From contig OZ237751.1 in assembly GCA_965178125.1 (NCBI GenBank), positions 434,001 through 498,000 on the forward strand: a stretch of DNA of 64,000 nt, given 5' to 3'. The notes below the pieces were generated by a model. That model did no database searches. It saw nothing but the letters and a program-made list of their open reading frames with translations, and was not told where the DNA came from. The stretch is from Bilabrum cf. latius (lineage: Eukaryota > Bigyra: Bicosoecida > Bigyra > Bicosoecida). Both the position numbers and the translations under genes were made by a program. Shown piece by piece: positions 34,704-46,005 of this stretch. Position 1 is the stretch's first letter. Every line of letters begins with the position of its first letter.

Positions 34704-35018
34704 GCCCAACTTGAAGCTGCGCGGTCGACGAAGGCCCGTCTTTGTGGACGAAGTTAGCTGTAGCCTGCGGCACACGCGGAGAACGATAGAACTAGAGCAG
34801 TTACGGGGTCCAGCGAACGGTCAGACTGAGTAGCGGCGTACAAGTCACCAAGTTCCCGGGGCTGCCCCCGTCGAATGAGCGAGGACTGCGGGCTTCGTGT
34901 AGCAGAATCCTGCAAACGAGCTGACTAGTGCAGCATATTGCAACAGCTTTCTATCCAGTATTCAGTGCTTTGTTTTTTTAAATGCTAAGTCGAGCGGCTA
35001 AGGGTTCAACCAACCCGA
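34704..35018. other. Convergent intergenic, 315 bp
   Basis: Lies between the RBR ligase TGA and the Kelch TGA, so both 3' UTRs and two polyadenylation sites are expected. It becomes A/T-rich around 34925-34990. No other feature seen. Confidence 0.6.
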
Positions 35019-36613
35019 TCAGTCATCCTCCTCGTCGTCCACAGTGACCCTCACGTGCGCGTACACGATCGGGTGCCTGACGTCATAGTACGCCACCACG
35101 TCAGGCTGAGCCACCCCGCCCTGCTTCTGACCCCCCGTCACCCACATCACTCCGCCGACCTCCGCCGCCGAAAACCGGAACAACGGCTCCGGGATGGGGG
35201 CCCGGTTGACCCACACGAGGCCCCTCGCCAGCGAGACCACCCCGTCCTCTCCCTCTGTCCCTTGCTCCCTGGCATCTTCGATAGAGCCGGGCAAGGGCTC
35301 CAGATCGAGAGACACCACGTCGTGCGTGGGTATCTCGTTCTGGTTGCAGAGCAGCTCCGGTGCATAGCTGCACGGCGCAATCCGACCGGACCACACCTCG
35401 CCCCCTACCACGACCAGCTGGCCCTGCTGCACCCCGATGGCCGCGTCGCCCTTCCCCCTAGGGAGCTCCGGAAGCTTCACCCAGGCATCGTCGCGCACGA
35501 GGTACATCTCCACGGCGGCCTAGAAGGCCCCTTTCTCCGTCCGGTCGTTCCAGCCTCCAACAACAAACACCCGCTCCTCGGAAAAGTCAGGGGCGTTGCC
35601 GGGGTCGTACGCAGCAGTGACGTCACCACGGGGCGTCGGCATGTCCGCGCGAGGCTCCCAGGAAGTTTCCCCGAAGCGGAGAAGCTCCACCCTGGTGCCC
35701 GACGTGGTCATGTCGAAGCCGGGCCCGTACCCCCCCACCACGAGGGCGCCGAGGGAGGTTGCAACCGCTGCTATGTCTCCCCTGGGTCCGAGCGTCATGC
35801 TGGGGCCTTCTGTCCAGCCGCCCGCACCCCCCTCCGCCACGGAGAGCAGCAGGGTGGTTGCAACCGGATCGCTGTCAAAGTCCTCGAACCCGCCCGTAAT
35901 GAGCAAGTTATCGCCAAAGGCGCAGCCCCCGAAGCGGGCACGGCCTACGGGAAGGGTCATGTTCATGTTCCTGGGCTCGTACTCCTCCGTGATGGTGTCA
36001 AACACGTACGTGACGGTTGCGATGACGCCAGCCGCGTTCACGCCGCCTACGACGTAGATCTTCTCCCCCGCGGCGATCGCAACGTGATCGCTAGTGGCTT
36101 GGTTCAAGTGTGGCTTGGGTAGCCACTCCCCGGAACCGGCAAAGAGGGCACCTGCGGTGTCGAGGACACAGACGAGGCGTGACGTGGAGTCGAGCATGGT
36201 GCCGCCTGGGAGGACACGACAAGAGAGCTGCTTGGCACGGCCCGGTAACCTTCAGTTGTTATCAAGATTCTAAGCTCACCTATGAACTCATGGTCATCGA
36301 CAGCATCCGGGGATGAACGAAGCAAAACGTCGCCAATTCGTGCGTTCTCCGACGAATCATCGTCGTCGTTCTCTTCGATCTCTACAACGCCAACAATCGC
36401 GATAATAAGTGCAACCAAAGCAACAAATAGTGCAGTAAATGTGGTCCCGGTCAAACAGCTGTTGCTGCAGCCGCCCTGCTGCCTGCTCGCCTGAACGCTT
36501 TGTTGAGCCTCTACGTCAACAGTGACTGCTGCTGCCGATGCTGCGCTACCCTGCTCGTTTGTGGGTTCATCTAATTGTACGTGCTGACCTGGGACATCCT
36601 ATACTGAGGACAT
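35019..36613 (-). CDS. Membrane-anchored Kelch/beta-propeller protein
   Basis: 506 residues in two exons (36613-36280, 36205-35019) with a 74-nt intron (GTGAGC...CCCAG) that restores frame in phase 1. The fifth codon is TAG. After a 65-residue Gln/Ser-rich N-terminus comes one TM helix, FTALFVALVALIIAIVGVV, then an acidic stretch and a beta-propeller of Kelch-type blades: IYVVGGVNAAG, NLLITGGFED, GALVVGGYGPG, RVFVVGGWND, QLVVVGGEVW and MWVTGGQKQG, each with the Gly-Gly pair. The single N-terminal TM suggests a type II protein with an outer or luminal propeller. Second TAG at 35520-35522; stop TGA. The ligand is unknown. Confidence 0.78.
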
Positions 36614-36849
36614 TGTGGTAGGAGTCCAGGAGACAACAATTCTTGCCGCATCTTGCTGCACGTGGCTTGGTGCATTCACTGCAGTGCACCAACGGCGCCG
36701 CGTGCCGTCGTCAGCCTGAGGCGAAATCGGTCGCAACGGCTCCGGCTGGCAGGGACACAAATACTTTCTTTGCTTTCAATACTGACGCACCGCACCGAAA
36801 GGCCGGACCGCGCCAAAAGCATGCCGAGCCCCGACCTGTCGCGGGTGGG

Positions 36850-38544
36850 TCACAATCCGTACGACGAGGGCCCGAGGTCAGTCTCCGCCTGCCACATTAG
36901 CTCCATCTCGCGGCGGGCCCACCCAGGCAACTGCTCGCCCCGATGGCCCCCTCGCGCGCGCCCAGCCCCAGCCTCTCCGGCGCCCGCACCCGCCACCCCT
37001 GAATCGGCCCCATATTCATCTTCCACTTCATCTTCATCGTCACTCGGCACGCTCGCAGCACGAATGAGCGCCACCATCCGGTCGCCCAGGACATCTTCAT
37101 CCTCGCTGCCTGCGCGGTGGGCCGCCCCAGAAGCCCGACTCGCCAGACTGGCTCCACTGGGTCCAGAGGGAGCCATGCCATATCCTAGAAACGGCGCAGG
37201 CTACGGTGCTGGTGCTGGTGCCGGTGCCGGTGCCGGTGCCGGTGCCGGTGCTGCTGCATGCTCATACGCATGCCCCCCAGACGCAGCACCCCTGGCCCCC
37301 GCACCCCACCGCTTGCCAAAGCCTCGCCCACCCGCCATCTGGCACACCACCGCGCGCCCCACCGCAGCTTCCAGGCCCCTGTCTCGCATCGCCGCTCCAC
37401 GCCTCGCGTACTTGGACTGCATGTGCAGCTCAAACTAGTGGTCAAACCGGCGCAGCTGCCTGCTCACTGCACACGCCGCCCTGCGATGGAACGCCAGCAC
37501 GCGTGCCACGGTCCTTGCGGCTGTGAAGGCCAAGCCGACCACCTCCCTTGTTACGGTGGTGACCCCGGCGACCCTGTGGGCATACTACTCATTTCTGAGC
37601 TCCATGAGCATCTTGAACCCATGGTACAGCGTGTTCTGCAGCCCCCGCTGGTGTCTCGCAATCACCTCGGACTTGCTGCGGTCAGCGCGAGCCTCCGCCA
37701 GCACGCGGCTGTCCTTCACCAGCATCTCTGCCATGTCTGGCACGCACCTCTTGAGTACCTTGAGCAGCTGATACGTGTCCTGCTTGTACTCTTCGCGCGG
37801 TATCCCGTCCCTCCCGTGGTCCAGGACTCGGAGCTGGATCGCACGGCCCACTAGGTCGCTGGCCATGGCGCGCACGAGGTGCAGGATGCGGGTCAGGTAG
37901 TCTGACGGAGCCAGCTCCCACGGAAACCACAGCGTGTACGCACCAGCGCCTTCCTCCTCCGTAAAGATCTCGACCGTGGTGTAGTCAGGAGGGGGGGCTG
38001 ACTCGAGTGCCGCCCTGGCCATGGGTCCCAACTGGCCCGGCCTGGCCTCCCTCGCGTCTGCCTCTTCGTCCTCTCGGCTCAGCTTGGGCACGGCCTTGTG
38101 GTCCAACCCAGTGTACGCGCCCTCCTCGTCGTCCTTGAGCCCGTCGATCGCGCGGCGCACCGTGTCGCGCAGCTTGCTCGCGCCCCCCGGCGCAGTACTA
38201 CCTGGGGGCATCCTACGGAGACTGGGATCTGCTGATCTGTCATCATCTGCAGTAGTTATGTATCTGCGAGCTCTGGGATCGCCGCGAAGCTCAGCAATGA
38301 CCTTGTCTTCGGTCACGTACTCGGCCTCAGGATTCGATGTTGTGCGCCGGAGCTTTGCAGCGGCCCGGCTACCAGCATCCCGGGCCGCCACCAAAGCAGC
38401 ACGTGCAGCTCCTTGTTGTCTGGACGGGTCAAATGCCTGCTGCACGCGGCCCGGGGCCGGCTGTGGGGCCTGAGCTGGCCGACCACGTCCCGGCCTGCCA
38501 TCCCTGTCGTGATGATGATGACCGCCTCTTCCGTGGCCTTGCAT
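36850..38544 (-). CDS. Unrecognised 564-residue protein with helical core and (Ala-Pro)n stretch
   Basis: Not recognised. The ATG at 38544 starts a Gly/His/Arg-rich N-terminus (GHGRGGHHHHDRDGR), followed by charged low-complexity sequence. A well-folded-looking region spans about residues 185-330: YTTVEIFTEEEGAGAYTLWF, PSDYLTRILHLVRAMASDLV, YQLLKVLKRCVPDMAEMLV and HGFKMLMELRNE, mostly helical and probably the functional core. A run of Ala-Pro dipeptides at 37206-37254 and an acidic tail follow. TAG codons at 37585-37587, 37435-37437 and 37201-37203; stop TGA. No TM or signal peptide seen. Confidence 0.7.
37206..37254 (+). repeat. GGTGCC hexanucleotide tract
   Basis: About eight tandem GGTGCC/GGTGCT units, read on the minus strand as (Ala-Pro)n in the unrecognised 564-residue protein; one end of the tract touches an in-frame TAG. 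Confidence 0.9.
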
Positions 38545-38859
38545 GGTGAATCAATGAGTTTATTTGTAAGTTGTTGGTCAAGTAAGTTTACTCTGCGGCG
38601 ATTGTTTGAGGCAAGTGTGCGGCTACTCCTGGCAAATCAGCAGCTGCGTTCTCGTGCAGGATCGCATGCCTTGAGCGGTGCATTGCGGATCGCTGATGCC
38701 GCCGTGCGATAAGCTTACACTTCAAAGTTTCTTCGTTGCTGTGTTCGTTCTATTCTTTGGATCAATAGTAGTGTCATCCAGAAGTTGGCGCAGGTCGCGA
38801 TCAACCACACCCAACAAAATGCGAAATACGCGGAACGGCTCACCTGTCGTGCTTATCAA
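38545..38859. other. Intergenic, 315 bp
   Basis: Between two minus-strand genes. Composition is closer to 50% GC than the flanking genes. Nothing recognisable beyond an expected promoter and 3' UTR. Confidence 0.55.
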
Positions 38860-40596
38860 TCATGTCCACACCCCGACAATCGTTGTATCGAAGGGCCTCC
38901 CGTCTTTCAGCCCCAGGCGGTGCCCAAGCGCATCGAGATCGAACCGAAGCGCGGCCTCGTAGACGCGCATCGACCGGAGCTAGGCAGCACTCAGCCCCGC
39001 AGCGGCAGCCATGGCCTCTTCCTCCGGACCGGCTTGTGCAGCAGCACCGCCGCCACCTTCGCCGCCCTTGCCCTCAGTAGCACCCCTGCCCTCCCCTTGC
39101 CGTGTTCTGGTAGCAATCCCCGCCGCCACCACCCCGGGGGTCCTCGAGGACGACTAGGCGTTCCCAGCCGCCTACCCACGCATGCCTGCACCCCCTGTCC
39201 TCCCGGCAATTCCTCTCACCACCGTCAGTCTACCACCGCCACCCAGCCCCAACTCTAGCCCCTTACCTTTACCCTTACCCTTCCGTGTCCCGCCTGCTCC
39301 GACCTACGTTGCTGCTCCCCTTGCTGTTCCCCTTGCTGCTCCCCTGCCGCCACCACCGCCGAGGGTCGTACTACCAGTGGTGCCGTGGAGCTCCATCATC
39401 GTCAAGGCGTCCTCCGCGCCGTGTCGCACGCATGGACGACTCTTTCTGGTCCCGCCCAGGTCTCCCAGCATCGCCATGGCACCGCTCGCTGCACCGCTGC
39501 CGATCCCTGATGATGCCGGCCTGCTGCTGCTGCTGCTGCTCCCGACCGCCATCCCGCTAAGCGTGGACAGCCGGCTGCTCCTTCTCCCCTGGGCACCCCC
39601 CTCTTGCACTCTCGCTTGCATTCCGACCTGTCCACCGCCCTGTGCCCTCAGCAGAGCCGCCCGAGCAACGCCCTGCTGGGCCAGCAGCCCGGTGGGGCCG
39701 CTGATCGCAGCGCGATGCCTGGCTGCCTACTCTCGAAGCTCGCCTGCTTCCTGCTCAAGCTGTGCCGCCTTGCGCTCCTTCTGCTCCTTTTCTATAGCAG
39801 CAGCCTCCAACTCCTAGGCTGTGGGCTTTTTCCCCTTCTTTTTCCCCTTGCCCTTGCCCTTGCCCTCGTCCGCCTCGGGCTCTTCGGCTGGCCCTCGCAG
39901 GCCGGCCGCCTCCCTCTCTTTGGCGGCTGCTTGCTCTTCCAGCGACTATGCGCGAGACGCTGCCGCGTCCAACTGCTCCTCGACTGCCCGCAGCTTGGCT
40001 GCAGCATCCTAGATGCGCTTTCGATTCGCTTCCAGCGCCGCAGTCATTTTCTCGAGGGCATAGAAGCCGTCCTTTAGGGTGCCAGCAAGCGATGTGCCGT
40101 CGATGGAAGACCTGGGCAGTCGCCACAGTGATCGCAGGGCGGATGACGACTGTTGGGCCATCTGCAGGATTCGCTTCTGGAATGCGATTGGCTTTGCTCT
40201 TGCCAGATCCTTCTGCACCTCGTACTCCCCTACCTATCGCCAGGGCTTTCCCGCCTCCCTCGCGTGATGATCGCTTGCAGGCGGGTTGTAGGGTAGTCTC
40301 TGCTATCGTCTCGTTTCCTCTTCGTGCAGCAGCTTCAGCCAATAGGCGGCTGGCACATCATCGACGGATGCATCAGGATGCGGTAGCCTCTGCACGGCCT
40401 TCCCCGCGCTAGCCTTAGCTGCTCGTGGTGACTAACCCAGTCTAGCAGCTGATGTAACGTCTTGCAGGACTTCAGACGGGATAACTTTGCGACCAGCGCG
40501 GACTACGTCTGGGAACGCGCCGTCGTCCGCAGGCGTCCCGTCTGCGAGTACGAGGTCCTCGACCCGATCCTTCGCAGGTTTCCAAAGTCGTGACAT
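38860..40596 (-). CDS. Unrecognised coiled-coil protein, 11 in-frame TAG
   Basis: Not recognised. From the ATG at 40596 (MSRLWKPAKDRVEDLVLADG) the frame runs 578 residues to TGA 38860 if TAG is sense; a longer start at 40698 is possible but the extra bases look like 5' UTR. The centre has long heptad-like helices (YALEKMTAALEANRKRI, AAKLRAVEEQLDAAASRA, EKEQKERKAAQLEQEAGELR) and a Lys/Gly run (GKGKGKGKKKGKK). The C-terminal half is Gly/Ala/Ser-rich, ending LRFDLDALGHRLGLKDGRPF. About 2% of codons are TAG, a high density; in several coiled-coil positions a Gln would suit the heptad. Probably structural or scaffold. Confidence 0.65.
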
Positions 40597-40805
40597 TTCA
40601 CTTCCGTCAAAGGTGGATTTTGTCCGCAAGAATGCGTGAATGGAACGAAACTGAAAAGTTTCCGTTGCGATCAGTGGCGTGACGAGTGCGGTCACCATGG
40701 TGGTGACGCCAAATCACTGATGGAGTCAGAGAAGAGCTGCAGACTGGATCGAAATGGACCAGCCACCCAAAAATAAAAAAACTCAACGCTCTGCAACCTA
40801 GCACG

Positions 40806-43235
40806 TCACCAACCCCACGCTTGAAGCTGCTGCAGCAGCCACCGCGCGTTCGTGACCCCCCTGTCCCTGGCCTCTACCACGGCGCCCATGAGCATACCCT
40901 GGTCCTCTGTGCTGATGCGGGAGGCGCACCTATTCTGGCCGTCACTGCCCTGCACTATATTGCACAGGGCAGCGCAGGCCTTCCTCGCGCAGCTGCCATG
41001 CTCGGAGTAGAGCAGTCCGGCCAGCCCGTGCACCACTCCCGCCTGATCAAGCAACTCGGTCTTGAACCGACTGGGGCCAGCCGCGATGTTGCATATCGCT
41101 GCAGCGGCCTCCTCCGCCTCCTGTAAATCGGTAGAAAGCAGCAGAGGTGCCAGGGCAGGCACTGCGCCCGCTCCCAAAACCGCCGACCTGTTCCTTTGGT
41201 TGCTTTGCGCGAGCATCGCGAGTGCCCTAGCTGCTTGCTGCCGGTTCGACTCCACTCCGGCTCCCACTTGGAGCAATTCTACAAGAGCGGGCACGCAATC
41301 AGCCGCGACGTAGTCTTCCGCAAGCTTCGAATGGACGCTGGATACAAGCATGCTGATGGCACTCGCGGCAGCCTAGCTCTCGGCTCCGATGGAGCGGAGC
41401 TTGGGGGCGAGGGCACCGGGAGCACCGCACTGTGTTATGTGACTCCTCACTGCGGGCGATGAGTATATGGCGAGCGCTTCTAGTATGCGAAGGGCCCAAA
41501 GCTGCTCGTGACCCGCTCCCTCGCTGGTGAGCCGAAACAGTCCAGACATGGTGCTGATCTGGAACGTGCACCCAGCCAGCGCCCCGCCCATGTTCAGCAG
41601 ATCCAAGCAGCAGACGGCAATGCCGGCCCTGTCAGGCTCAGCAAGCTGGTCGACGATAACTTGAAAGTTTCGCCCGGCGGATTGAAGGCAGTGCAACAGG
41701 CCCGATTTGGCAATCTCTACTGCTCTGTCGATTTCACTTCCATTCGCGCCATCCGCGTCGCTCTTGCCGAATACCTGAGACCGAACGCACCATGCGTACA
41801 TCATCAACGTATCTAAATCGACCCGCTTGATTCCTTTGTGCACCCTGGCCAGCTCGCTTGCAGCAAGCTTTGCCGCTTCTGGCGATCCGAGCAGCTGCTC
41901 CGCTAGCTTAGTCACAGCTGCGGGGCTGAAACCTTCGCCCTTGCCCCCCTTGTGCAGCACTCGCACCGCGTCGCAAACTCGCGTGCGCTCCTTTGGATCG
42001 ATCCGAAGCAGCCCACGGATCAGCTCCCGCAGCCAGTCCGGCCGTGTCACCAGCAGCTCGGCTCCGCTCCACCCCCCGGAATACCCGGCCAGGGCCTCCC
42101 CCAGCCCGCCACTCGTCACCTTCGACTCGTCCGGGAGCTCGCCGGGATACCCCTCCCCAAACGGGTGAGCGCCGCCGGTTGCAACCTCGTGCAGCAGCAC
42201 GCCCAGCGCCCACGAGGCCTGCTTGCCGTGCGGCACCGTGGCGTCTCTGTCACCGGCCACGCCCCTGTTCCACCCGTCCAGCACCTCTGGTGCCAGGTGA
42301 GCTTGATTGCCGCCGATCGCATCTCCGCCTATTTGCAAGAAGGAGAACTTGCACGCGTCCAGCTGAGCCGCCACCCTGTCTTCCGTGTCCCGATCGGGTG
42401 CATCGGAGGTGCCACTGGCTGGCGAGCCACTGGCAGCCTCGGCAGCGGCAGCGGCCGCAGCAGCAGCAATACTGGGTGACCCATCTCCTGCTGCCCCTGT
42501 GGCATCCACTCGCAGGCTGCAACCGAGGTCGATCAGCACTACGCGCCCCACGCCTTCCGGACCCCCCTTCGAGTCCCACATCACGTTGTCCAGCTTCAGG
42601 TCACGGTGCACCACCCCGTGCTGCAGCAAGTGATGCACGCCCTCCGCGATGTCTCTGCTCCAGCAAACTAGGAAGTCATCTTTGATCTGAGCTCCAGTCC
42701 TGGCTTCGAGCTTTTCCAGCTTGTCGCACAGAGGCATTCGGAGCAGTTCGAGCCCGATCACCTGCGCCTTGCGGGGCTGCAGCGGCTGCCGTCCCATTTC
42801 ATCACCGCCTTCGTCGTCGCTGTCCTCTGCTAAGCACACCAGCGATGGCTCTGGCAGTCTTTGTACCATCCAGAGAGGTGGCTTAGCCACACACTCGAAC
42901 ACCAGCCGGATCAAGTTTCGATGCACGGGGATCCTGGTGAGTACGTCAAACTCTTTCTGCGTATCATTTGTTTCTGCCTTCGAAGACGATAACCCGTAGT
43001 TGAAAACCACTTTGACTGCAAGCTTTTCGCGGCGCCGGCTTGCTGCTGGCGCTGCCTCGGCTGCGGCAGGTGCTGCTTCCTCTGGAATCTCCACCTTGAA
43101 CACAGCTCCAAAACCTCCATGGCCGAGAATGACCCTACCAGAAGCCGGCTAGACTAGCTTCTGAAGAAAGGCTGACCCGAATTTTCGTCTCTGGATTCGC
43201 GTACCCGTTCTCGTAATTTTGTGGATATCTGCCAT
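40806..43235 (-). CDS. Protein kinase (PINK1-like features) fused to ARM repeats
   Basis: 809 residues, ATG 43235, TGA 40806. Kinase motifs: Gly loop VILGHGGFGAVFKV, AVKVVF with the ATP-binding Lys, VVHRDLKLDNVM catalytic loop, LIDLGCSLR (DLG instead of DFG), GGNQAHLAPEV and WALGVLLHEVATGG. The GGNxxxxAPE motif and the DxGC form resemble PINK1-type kinases rather than classical eukaryotic kinases. An acidic and Ala-rich insert sits inside the N-lobe and another after DLG. The last 250 residues form armadillo-like repeats (CVPALVELLQVGAGVESNR, AVPALAPLLLSTDLQEAEEA, ARKACAALCNIVQGSDGQNR). TAG codons at 43149-43151, ten codons before the Gly loop, and 41373-41375, between ARM units. No clear mitochondrial presequence is seen. 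Confidence 0.85.
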
Positions 43236-43639
43236 GCAACTGGGTAGTGCTGGGGGAACTTGCTCCCTCAATGCACCTAATGGTGCATCGATGCCTGATT
43301 CATCTGAACCGGCACCACTTGCTGCCATGCTTCATCAAGTTGTCGTCAAGTTTGCCACTCGTGGCCGGGTTGGTTCCGCGATCCTGATGCACCGCCGCGC
43401 ACACCGCACAGCTTGCATGCAGCAGGAACGCGCGGGGAATGAAAGTTCCCAAAAGTGTGAACTGCTTACTCCCATTCTAGTCCCAACAAGGCGAGCAAGG
43501 CCGAGGCACGCCCACCAATGCCTCAGCCCGCTGACACCGAGGCACTGCTGAGATTGGCTGCTGAGATCGGATACAGACTGAAAAGTGACGATCCAGCATT
43601 TCAAGCACGCAAGCAGACCCTTCTAAAAGGCTCATGCAA
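43236..43639. other. Intergenic, 404 bp
   Basis: Between the fucosidase TGA and the kinase ATG, both minus strand, so it should hold the kinase promoter and the fucosidase 3' UTR. Open frames crossing it on either strand have no recognisable protein content. Confidence 0.55.
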
Positions 43640-45880
43640 TCAGGCCAAATCAATTCGGAACGCCGCCGCCCATCCCAGCGCGGCAGACCGCAGGAGCTCA
43701 GCGCGCGTGTCCCCGAGTCGGCCGAGCACCTCACCCCCGCCACTGGCACTGGCACTGGCAGCAGGGGCGGAAACAGCCCCCCCCTTGGAAGCGAGCACCA
43801 TGGCCAAATCGCCCTGGTGCACGTACCCCTGGCTCTCCGCAAGCGACCTGCTCCGATCCGAAGCGAGCGAGAAGTGGTCGTGCCTCTCCACGCTGTAGTA
43901 CTGCGAAAGGGGCACCAGCTGCAAGGGCGACTCGGAGCCGGAATGCTCGCCCTCCCCTCCGTGGGGGTGCGCCACCGTGCCATCTGGCCTCTCGACAGGC
44001 AGGCCCACCTCTCGCGCCACGTCGTCGGCCGATACGCTCAGGGGGTAGGTCCACCCCGAGAGCATGTACCGGGTGTACGACCCATTTCCCGGCGGGGTGT
44101 TCTCGAGGCCGTAGCAGTTGTCGTCGAGGCTTGCAGCACCGTCATCTGCGCGTTTCCCTTCGGTTCTTTGACGGAAGGGTCCCATTGAGTCGCTGCCCCT
44201 GTGCTGGCCCGTCTCCCTGAACCAGAGGTAGACCGGCACAGTGGCCAGCTCTGTCGTCCTTGCCATCAACATGCCTTCCTCCCACTCGTCCTAGTAGCCG
44301 CTGCTGGAGTACACGGAGCAGTCGCGGAGGGCGCACGGGGCCTGGTCCTCCCTCTCCTGCGACCAGTACTGGGTGATAGGCACGGGGACCGCCGGCAGCG
44401 AGTACTGCACTGACAGGCCGGAGGCATCCAGGGTGTGGCTGGCGGGAAGGGGCGCTCCCCCTGAGCCCGCCCCTAGGACAGACACACCCGTGATGTTGCG
44501 GGCGAGCAGCTCCGGCTTCACGAAGGGCAGCAGGATGTTGGAGGCAGAGGCCGCGGGTGCGCCGGCGGCCACCCCATCACTCGTCACACGGCCAGCGTCA
44601 GCGTCCGCGTCGCTACCCGGGTCCGACATGCCCACCACGTACAGCGCGCTTCCGTCGTTCTTGTAGAAGCAGTAGAAATGCCACTGTGACTGGTTGCCGC
44701 CGCTCGCCGTCCACTCGTAAGGATACACGGGCTCTGTGAGCTTGCCGTCCACGATCTCGTTTCCAAAGGTCATCCACGCAGACAGCCCCTGCAGCGTGGC
44801 GACGGCTGCCGGGGCCCACAGTCCGTCGGGACCCGGCCCGATGTTCATGAGAAGATTCCCACCGTGTGACGTGACTGCGAGCAAATCCCACAGGATGAGT
44901 GCAGGGGACTTGTAGGACGCTCGCGGGTTGTAGGCCCACTGCTGCGCAATGGTCATGGGCACTTCAAAGGGCCTGTCGGGGCCCGTGGCGATGGTGCTGG
45001 AGCCGAACACCGAGTGAACCTTCGTTTCCGTGTGGTCCGAAGTTTCGCTGTAGTCCCTGAATGGCCCGTTGCCCCGCACCTGCACCACCACCTCTGGGTT
45101 GGCCTTCCTCATGTCGGGGAGCACTGCTTCCACCCGCGTGTCGTATGAGGGCAGGGTTGAGCCAGAATCGATCCAGAAGTGAGTCGGCTGGTAGTTTTCC
45201 GCGATTTCTCTCAGCTAGCCGTGCAAGTAAGACTGGAACGATTCCCAGGTGCCGGGCTGCTCGTGGGGTAAGTAGCTCGGGCTGCAGCAGCCGCCGAGGG
45301 CGGTGGTCGCGTTCGGATACCAATAGTCGTTGCGGTTCCACAGCGATGGGCAATAGTAGGCCCCGACTCGATGCCCTTTCGCAGAGAAGGCTTCCTTAAC
45401 TTCGGCGAAAAGATCCCGTCCGTATGGAGTGTTCGTAATCTTGTAGGTTGTGAGCTTCGAGTCGAAGTTAGAAAATCCGTCGCAATGCACCACCACCCAC
45501 GTGACGTACCTCATTCCAGCGTTCCACGCAAGTTCGGCCATCGATGCAAGATCTATATTGGACGGGTTGAACGTCTTGGCCAGGGCGGCGTAAGCCTCGC
45601 GATGCGCGGCGAGCTCCTGCTCGTTGGTGATCTTCACCGTTGTTCTGTTCGGACCCTGCACGTCGCACGGAAACGATTTGCACTGAAGGGGAAAGGATAT
45701 CTCGTCTCCCCATTGCGTAACTGGTCCAAAGTGGACGAACAAACCGAAGCGCGCCTCGTGGAACTTCTGAAGGCCCACAGCGTTTGGAATTGTCCAGAGC
45801 GGTGGGGGGCTTGCAGCAGCACAACCAACTATGAAAGTGGCAACTAAAACCCCAATTTGCTACATGCGTAGTGTGTTCAT
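43640..45880 (-). CDS. Secreted alpha-L-fucosidase (GH29) with C-terminal YxSxER repeats
   Basis: Glycoside hydrolase that removes alpha-L-fucose from glycans. ATG 45880 gives MNTLRM, TAG, then a hydrophobic signal peptide (IGVLVATFIVGCAAAS). The GH29 catalytic domain follows: FHEARFGLFVHFGP, AGMRYVTWVVVHCDGF, YYCPSLWNRNDY, then LHG-UAG-LREIAENYQPTHFWIDSG, where the Asp in WIDSG is the nucleophile of the family and the TAG stands at the conserved Gln of the QLRELLTNYGP motif. Also LLMNIGPGPDGLW. The C-terminal third has two short units (ITQYWSQERED, LSQYYSVERHD) like repeats appended to bacterial secreted hydrolases. 746 residues, TAG also at 44291-44293, TGA stop. It shares a 125-bp divergent promoter with the FAD oxidoreductase. 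Confidence 0.9.
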
Positions 45881-46005
45881 CTGTGCACAGCCGCGATTTT
45901 ATGATGTCGCGCACGCTTGCTGTTGCAGTTGCACCGAAGCTCGTCATGCCTGCCAGTGGGAGCAAGGAATAATTTATATCGTACAGTCAGACTGCAGAAG
46001 GTACC
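45881..46005. promoter_or_regulatory. 125-bp bidirectional promoter region (fucosidase / FAD oxidoreductase)
   Basis: The two start codons face away from each other with 125 bp between them. A TATA-like TTTATAT lies about 30 bp before the plus-strand ATG and ATAAAAT about 15-20 bp before the minus-strand ATG. Shared regulation is an inference. Confidence 0.55.

Noticed and set aside
35055-36122. Long plus-strand frame opposite the Kelch gene
   Set aside because: It is the complement of the propeller coding sequence; no motif, biased Arg/His/Pro content.
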